Source: an uncultured Lachnospiraceae bacterium (lineage in GTDB: Bacteria; Bacillota; Clostridia; Lachnospirales; Lachnospiraceae). From it: 16,430 nucleotides of DNA. The position numbers and the translations under genes are program-made. Location: NCBI GenBank assembly GCA_910586725.1, contig CAJUJL010000054.1, positions 1-16,430 on the forward strand. Reading direction: 5' to 3'. The notes beneath the pieces were generated by a model. That model made no database searches. It worked only from the letters and a program-made list of their open reading frames with translations, and was not told where the DNA came from. Shown piece by piece: positions 12,579-16,430 of the stretch; position 1 is the stretch's first letter; each line of letters opens with the position of its first letter.

Positions 12579-14744
12579 ATGAAGAACAAATTCAGTAAAA
12601 ATCAGGGAGCGGCAATGCTTTTGGTTATGGCCCTGATTCTTGGAGGGCTTGCATACTATGCATCGATTATACTCTCTTCGACCGGAATCGGAGAAGATAT
12701 GAGTATTAAGTTAGGCCTGGATTTGGCGGGCGGCGTCAGCATTACGTATCAGGTAGACGATGAAGATTTTACCGCAGAAGAAGTAAGCGATACGATTTAT
12801 AAGCTGCAGAAACGTATTGAAGGCTACAGCACGGAAGCGTTTGTTTACAAAGAAGGGACAGACCGTATTACGGTAGAGATTCCTGGCGTGACAGACGCCA
12901 ATGCGATTTTGGAAGACCTTGGAAAACCGGGCTCTCTGGAATTTCAGACGCCGGACGGCGAAGTATTTATGACGGGTGATATGGTAGCGGACGCACAGCC
13001 TTTATCTTATCAGAACGAGATGAAAAATAATGAATTTGTCGTAGAATTGACGCTTACAGACGAAGGGGCTGCTGCATTTGGCGAAATGACATCTGCAAAT
13101 ATCGGTAAAAATCTGCCGATCGTATACGATGAGCAGGTTATCAGTAACCCTGTTGTAGAGGAAGCGATTACAGGCGGAAAAGCACAGATTTCCGGTATGG
13201 AGTCTTTTGAAGCGGCTGAGAATCTGGCTACCAATATTCGTATCGGTTCCCTGTCTCTGCATTTGAGCGAGCTGCGTTCAAACGTAGTGGGGGCGCAGTT
13301 GGGAAGCTCCGCTATATCCAGCAGTTTAAAAGCGGCGGCAATCGGACTGGCTATTGTTATGTTATTTATGATAATCGTATATTTTGTGCCGGGTGTTGCG
13401 GCTTCTTTTGCGCTTGCAATTTATACCTGTCTGATTATCGCAACATTGTATTTGTTTGAAATTACTCTGACTTTGCCGGGTATTGCCGGTATTATACTTT
13501 CCATTGGTATGGCAGTGGATGCTAACGTCATTATATTTGCCCGTATTCGTGAAGAAATCGCAAGCGGAAAATCGGTAGGAACATCTATTGACGTTGGATT
13601 TAAGAAAGCGTTGTCTGCAATTATTGACGGTAACGTGACGACATTGATTGCGGCAGCCGTGCTTGGACTGCTTGGTTCAGGTTCCGTAAAAGGTTTTGCA
13701 AGCACTCTGGCAATCGGTATCATTCTTTCCATGTTTACGGCTCTTGTTGTGACAAGGTTTATCCTGAACGCATTCTATGCCGTAGGACTGCGGAATGAAA
13801 AATATTTTGGAAAAGGCAAGGAATTAAAGACATTCCGTTTGATTGAACGAAGAGCAGTATTCTTCGCGATCTCTGCCGTTGTGATCGTTGCGGGATTTGT
13901 TGCGATGGGCGTGCATGGCAATGGAGGAAACGCATTGAATTACAGCCTTGATTTTGTGGGCGGAACTTCTACAACCGTGCCTTTTGAAAAGAGCTATACT
14001 ATTGACGAAATAGATGCTGATTTGGTTCCGTTGGTGGAAGGAGTTACCGGCGACAGTGATGTGCAGACGACTCAGGTGCAGGGAACAAATGAAATTATTT
14101 TCAAAACGCGTACGCTGGAACTTGCGGAACGTGAAGAGTTAAATAAAATATTTGTAGATAAGTTTGGTGTAAACGAAGACAACATTCAGTCTGAGAGCAT
14201 CAGCTCTGCGGTTAGTTCCGAAATGAGGGAAGATGCTGTAAAAGCAGTTATAATTGCAGTTATATTTATGTTAATTTATATCTGGTTCCGTTTCAGCGAC
14301 GCCAGATTTGCGGTTAGTGCGATACTTGCTCTTGTGCATGACGTTTTGGTCGTGCTGACCTGCTATGCAGTGATTAGAATCTCCGTGGGCAATACGTTTA
14401 TTGCCTGTATGTTGACAATTATTGGTTATTCCATTAATGATACGATTGTTATTTTTGACAGAATCCGTGAAAACCTGAAGATGAAGAAGATAAATAACGC
14501 GCAGGATTTGAGCGAAGTTGCAAATGTGAGCTTGACGCAGACGTTAAGCCGAAGCATCAATACTTCTATAACTACGTTTATTATGGTATTTATGCTCTGG
14601 CTGCTGGGCGTGGCTACGATTCGTGATTTTTCACTGCCTCTTATGGTAGGATTAATCAGTGGGTCTTATTCTTCCATCTTTATTGCAACCCAGCTGTGGT
14701 TTGTATTCAAACGCAGATTAGGGAAGACGAAAATAGCGGATTAA
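12579..14744 (+). CDS. secDF: SecD-SecF fusion protein (protein export)
   Basis: One 721-residue chain carries both halves of the SecDF motor, which uses the proton gradient to pull preproteins out of the SecYEG channel. The SecD half has a first helix (about 11-31), the GLDLAGGVS motif (46-54), an external domain with GKPGSLEFQTPDG, then five helices containing GMAVDANVIIFARIREEI with D314. The SecF half starts with a helix near 425-450, then DFVGGTS (458-464), and ends with SINDTIVIFDRIRENL (D621). Many bacteria have separate secD and secF; the fused form is known in Bacillus and some other Firmicutes. The SecD external domain is short compared with E. coli. It is the third gene after scfA and scfB. 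I do not see yajC in the window. Confidence 0.95.
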   Translation: MKNKFSKNQGAAMLLVMALILGGLAYYASIILSSTGIGEDMSIKLGLDLAGGVSITYQVDDEDFTAEEVSDTIYKLQKRIEGYSTEAFVYKEGTDRITVEIPGVTDANAILEDLGKPGSLEFQTPDGEVFMTGDMVADAQPLSYQNEMKNNEFVVELTLTDEGAAAFGEMTSANIGKNLPIVYDEQVISNPVVEEAITGGKAQISGMESFEAAENLATNIRIGSLSLHLSELRSNVVGAQLGSSAISSSLKAAAIGLAIVMLFMIIVYFVPGVAASFALAIYTCLIIATLYLFEITLTLPGIAGIILSIGMAVDANVIIFARIREEIASGKSVGTSIDVGFKKALSAIIDGNVTTLIAAAVLGLLGSGSVKGFASTLAIGIILSMFTALVVTRFILNAFYAVGLRNEKYFGKGKELKTFRLIERRAVFFAISAVVIVAGFVAMGVHGNGGNALNYSLDFVGGTSTTVPFEKSYTIDEIDADLVPLVEGVTGDSDVQTTQVQGTNEIIFKTRTLELAEREELNKIFVDKFGVNEDNIQSESISSAVSSEMREDAVKAVIIAVIFMLIYIWFRFSDARFAVSAILALVHDVLVVLTCYAVIRISVGNTFIACMLTIIGYSINDTIVIFDRIRENLKMKKINNAQDLSEVANVSLTQTLSRSINTSITTFIMVFMLWLLGVATIRDFSLPLMVGLISGSYSSIFIATQLWFVFKRRLGKTKIAD

Positions 14745-14774
14745 AAAAGATAATCGATTCAAGGAATGGATACG

Positions 14775-14810
14775 AAAACTGTCGGAGGAGACTTCGGCAG
14801 TTTTTGTTTT
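14775..14810 (+). terminator. Intrinsic terminator after secDF
   Basis: A 12-bp stem with two G-U pairs (14775-14786 against 14793-14804) and a 6-base loop runs into TTTTTGTTTT. Confidence 0.85.
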
Positions 14811-14835
14811 AAACAGAAAAACAGGAGGAATTAAA

Positions 14836-16167
14836 ATGAAAATACAACTTTCAGAACATTTTACCTATAAAAAGCTTCTCTGTTTTACGATTCCATCGAT
14901 AACAATGATGATTTTTACATCCATATATGGTGTGGTAGACGGTCTTTTTGTGTCGAATTTTGTAGGTAAGACGTCGTTTGCCGCCGTTAATTTTATTATG
15001 CCGTTTTTACAAATATTAGGGACGATTGGTTTTATGTTTGGAACCGGCGGAGGGGCTTTAATTGCAAAGACGCTGGGAGAAGGGAAAGCAGATGAGGCAA
15101 AGCGGCAGTTTTCTCTTTTTGTTTATGTGACGTTTGCGTGCGGAGCGATCCTGGCGCTCATTGGTATTTTGTGTATTGAGCCTATTGCGATGCTTTTAGG
15201 AGCGGAAGGAGAGATGCTTGAAAATTGCGTGGTTTATGGCAGATTGGTTTTGATTGCGCTTCCTTTTTATATGCTGCAGTTTGAATTTCAGAGCTTTTTT
15301 CCTACGGCGGAAAAGCCGCAATTGGGTCTTGGCGTAACAGTGGCGTCGGGAGTAATGAATATGGCGCTGGATGCGCTTTTTATGAAAGTGTTTGGATGGG
15401 GACTGATAGGCGCCGCCGCGGCAACTGCAATCAGTCAGTCGGCGGGAGCCATGATTGCAGTAATTTATTTTCTTCGTCCCAATACAAGTCTGCTTCAGTT
15501 GACGAAGACAAAATTTGACGGCAGCGCTTTGCTCAAAGCGTCTGTCAATGGTTCATCCGAGCTGATGTCCAGCATCTCCATGTCTTTGGTGAGCATGCTT
15601 TATAATATGCAGCTGATGAAGTATGCAAAAGAAGCGGGAGTTGCGGCCTACGGTGTGCTTATGTATGTTGGTATGATTTTCTTTTCTGCGTTTATAGGAT
15701 ATTCCGTGGGAACGGCGCCGGTTATCGGGTACCATTACGGAGCGGGCGGTTGGACGGAGCTTAAGAGCATCCTGAAAAAAAGTTCTGTAATCATCGGAAT
15801 TTTTTCGGTCAGCATGCTTTTGCTTTCGGAGGTTTTGGCGCAGCCGCTTTCGACAATTTTTGTCGGCTATGACAGGGAATTGATGGAATTGACATTACGG
15901 GGCTTTCAGATCTTTTCCTTTTGTTTTCTTTTGGCCGGCGTACCGATTTTTGGATCCTCATTTTTTACGGCGTTAAATAACGGACTTGTTTCTGCGGCGA
16001 TTTCGTTCTTAAGAACGCTGGTGTTTCAAATTGCGGCAGTATTTATACTTCCTGTTTTTTGGGGAATTGATGGAATATGGATGTCGATTGTAGCCGCTGA
16101 ATTTATGGCTGTGGTCATTACGGTATTTTTTATCTTAAAAATGAGAAATAAGTATCATTATTTATAA
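14836..16167 (+). CDS. MATE family efflux transporter
   Basis: The 443-residue protein is a complete 12-helix MATE exporter with two related six-helix halves. The first helix is FTIPSITMMIFTSIYGVVDG, with the conserved pattern continuing LFVSNFVGKTSFAAVNFIMP. GTGGGALIAKTLGEGKADEA is the characteristic loop after helix two, and GYSVGTAPVIGYHYGAG its counterpart in the second half. Such proteins export drugs or metabolic cations using Na+ or H+ gradients; this clostridial branch resembles MepA-type transporters, but the substrate is unknown. The start at 14836 has ACAGGAGG about 7 bases upstream. No promoter is obvious in the 30 bases after the secDF terminator, so expression may depend on read-through or on a promoter overlapping it. 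Confidence 0.92.
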   Translation: MKIQLSEHFTYKKLLCFTIPSITMMIFTSIYGVVDGLFVSNFVGKTSFAAVNFIMPFLQILGTIGFMFGTGGGALIAKTLGEGKADEAKRQFSLFVYVTFACGAILALIGILCIEPIAMLLGAEGEMLENCVVYGRLVLIALPFYMLQFEFQSFFPTAEKPQLGLGVTVASGVMNMALDALFMKVFGWGLIGAAAATAISQSAGAMIAVIYFLRPNTSLLQLTKTKFDGSALLKASVNGSSELMSSISMSLVSMLYNMQLMKYAKEAGVAAYGVLMYVGMIFFSAFIGYSVGTAPVIGYHYGAGGWTELKSILKKSSVIIGIFSVSMLLLSEVLAQPLSTIFVGYDRELMELTLRGFQIFSFCFLLAGVPIFGSSFFTALNNGLVSAAISFLRTLVFQIAAVFILPVFWGIDGIWMSIVAAEFMAVVITVFFILKMRNKYHYL

Positions 16168-16249
16168 TCTAAGGTTCTGTGCTTTTTGGCAGTGATAAAT
16201 TATCTGATTTATTATTATGTAAAATTTTCAAAATTTTTTAAAAAATATA

Positions 16250-16278
16250 TTGACAAACAACAATTTATCCTGTATTAT
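16250..16278 (+). promoter_or_regulatory. Sigma-A promoter of tRNA-Gly
   Basis: A consensus TTGACA (16250-16255) is followed by 17 bases and TATTAT (16273-16278). A/T-rich tracts at 16220-16250 immediately upstream resemble an UP element. Confidence 0.85.
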
Positions 16279-16326
16279 ATGTATTGTGCTTGAGAGATAC
16301 AAAACAAAGAGCACAGAGCTATAAAT

Positions 16327-16399
16327 GCGATAGTGGCGTAGTTGGTAACGCGCGACCTTGCCAAGGTCGAGACCGCGGGTTCGAGCCCCGTCTATCGCT
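16327..16399 (+). tRNA. tRNA-Gly (anticodon GCC)
   Basis: The 73-nt cloverleaf has acceptor stem GCGATAG/CTATCGC with discriminator T and D arm GCGTAGTTGGTAACGC. The anticodon stem CGACC/GGTCG encloses TTGCCAA, giving anticodon GCC (Gly). The T arm is GCGGG-TTCGAGC-CCCGT. CCA is not encoded. The sequence after it (16400-16430) is too short to show whether another tRNA or a terminator follows. Confidence 0.96.
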
Positions 16400-16430
16400 C
16401 TTAGGTTGAGAACCGCAACCCCTTGATTTT

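Noticed and set aside
1..16430. CRISPR array, complete insertion sequence, toxin-antitoxin pair or riboswitch
   Set aside because: I saw no regularly spaced repeats, transposase, paired small toxin and antitoxin genes, or recognisable aptamer core.

Overview
The window looks like part of the chromosome of an anaerobic, endospore-forming Clostridia, most likely a Lachnospiraceae-type Firmicute. The evidence is an alpha/beta-type small acid-soluble spore protein behind a sigma-G-like promoter, the near-Clostridia-specific six-cysteine peptide SCIFF with its radical SAM maturase, a SecD-SecF fusion, a KtrAB potassium system, and AGGAGG-type ribosome binding sites. The assignment comes from gene content only; no 16S or marker search was possible.

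Layout. (1) 1-1320 is an AT-rich accessory strip: the 3' part of a small PD-(D/E)XK nuclease-like gene, an unrecognised short reading frame, and an MFS transporter fragment truncated at both ends. It stops at the 3' end of tRNA-Leu(UAG) (1321-1402, minus strand), the usual geometry of a tRNA integration site. (2) 1497-3985 (minus) is a compact ktrB-ktrA-Nudix operon. (3) 4121-5731 holds a DUF1653 protein (plus) convergent with a DJ-1/PfpI and CYTH pair (minus); the two transcription units share one perfect 17-bp hairpin as a bidirectional terminator. (4) 5941-7333 holds the spore protein gene, then a SPOUT/TrmH-type RNA methyltransferase with a coupled 88-aa hypothetical gene. (5) 7359-9488 holds an alpha/beta hydrolase, a four-helix membrane protein, a cold-shock protein and a DUF5721-like protein, with divergent promoters and a second bidirectional terminator. 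(6) 9607-14744 holds a transglutaminase-like lipoprotein, then scfA (SCIFF), scfB (radical SAM/SPASM maturase) and secDF. (7) 14836-16399 holds a MATE efflux protein and tRNA-Gly(GCC).

How the genes work together. KtrB is the membrane pore and KtrA its nucleotide-binding gate. ScfB is expected to install a Cys-Thr thioether in SCIFF, and SecDF (protein export) is cotranscribed with the maturase; a hairpin between scfA and scfB could set a high peptide-to-enzyme ratio. An exported transglutaminase-fold lipoprotein sits directly upstream of scfA.

Novelty. Nothing here is a wholly new system. The best leads are the nuclease-like gene cut by the left edge beside a tRNA integration site, and the exported transglutaminase-like protein next to the SCIFF-SecDF operon. 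There is no gene-free stretch above 300 bases, and I see no CRISPR array, complete insertion sequence, riboswitch or replication origin.
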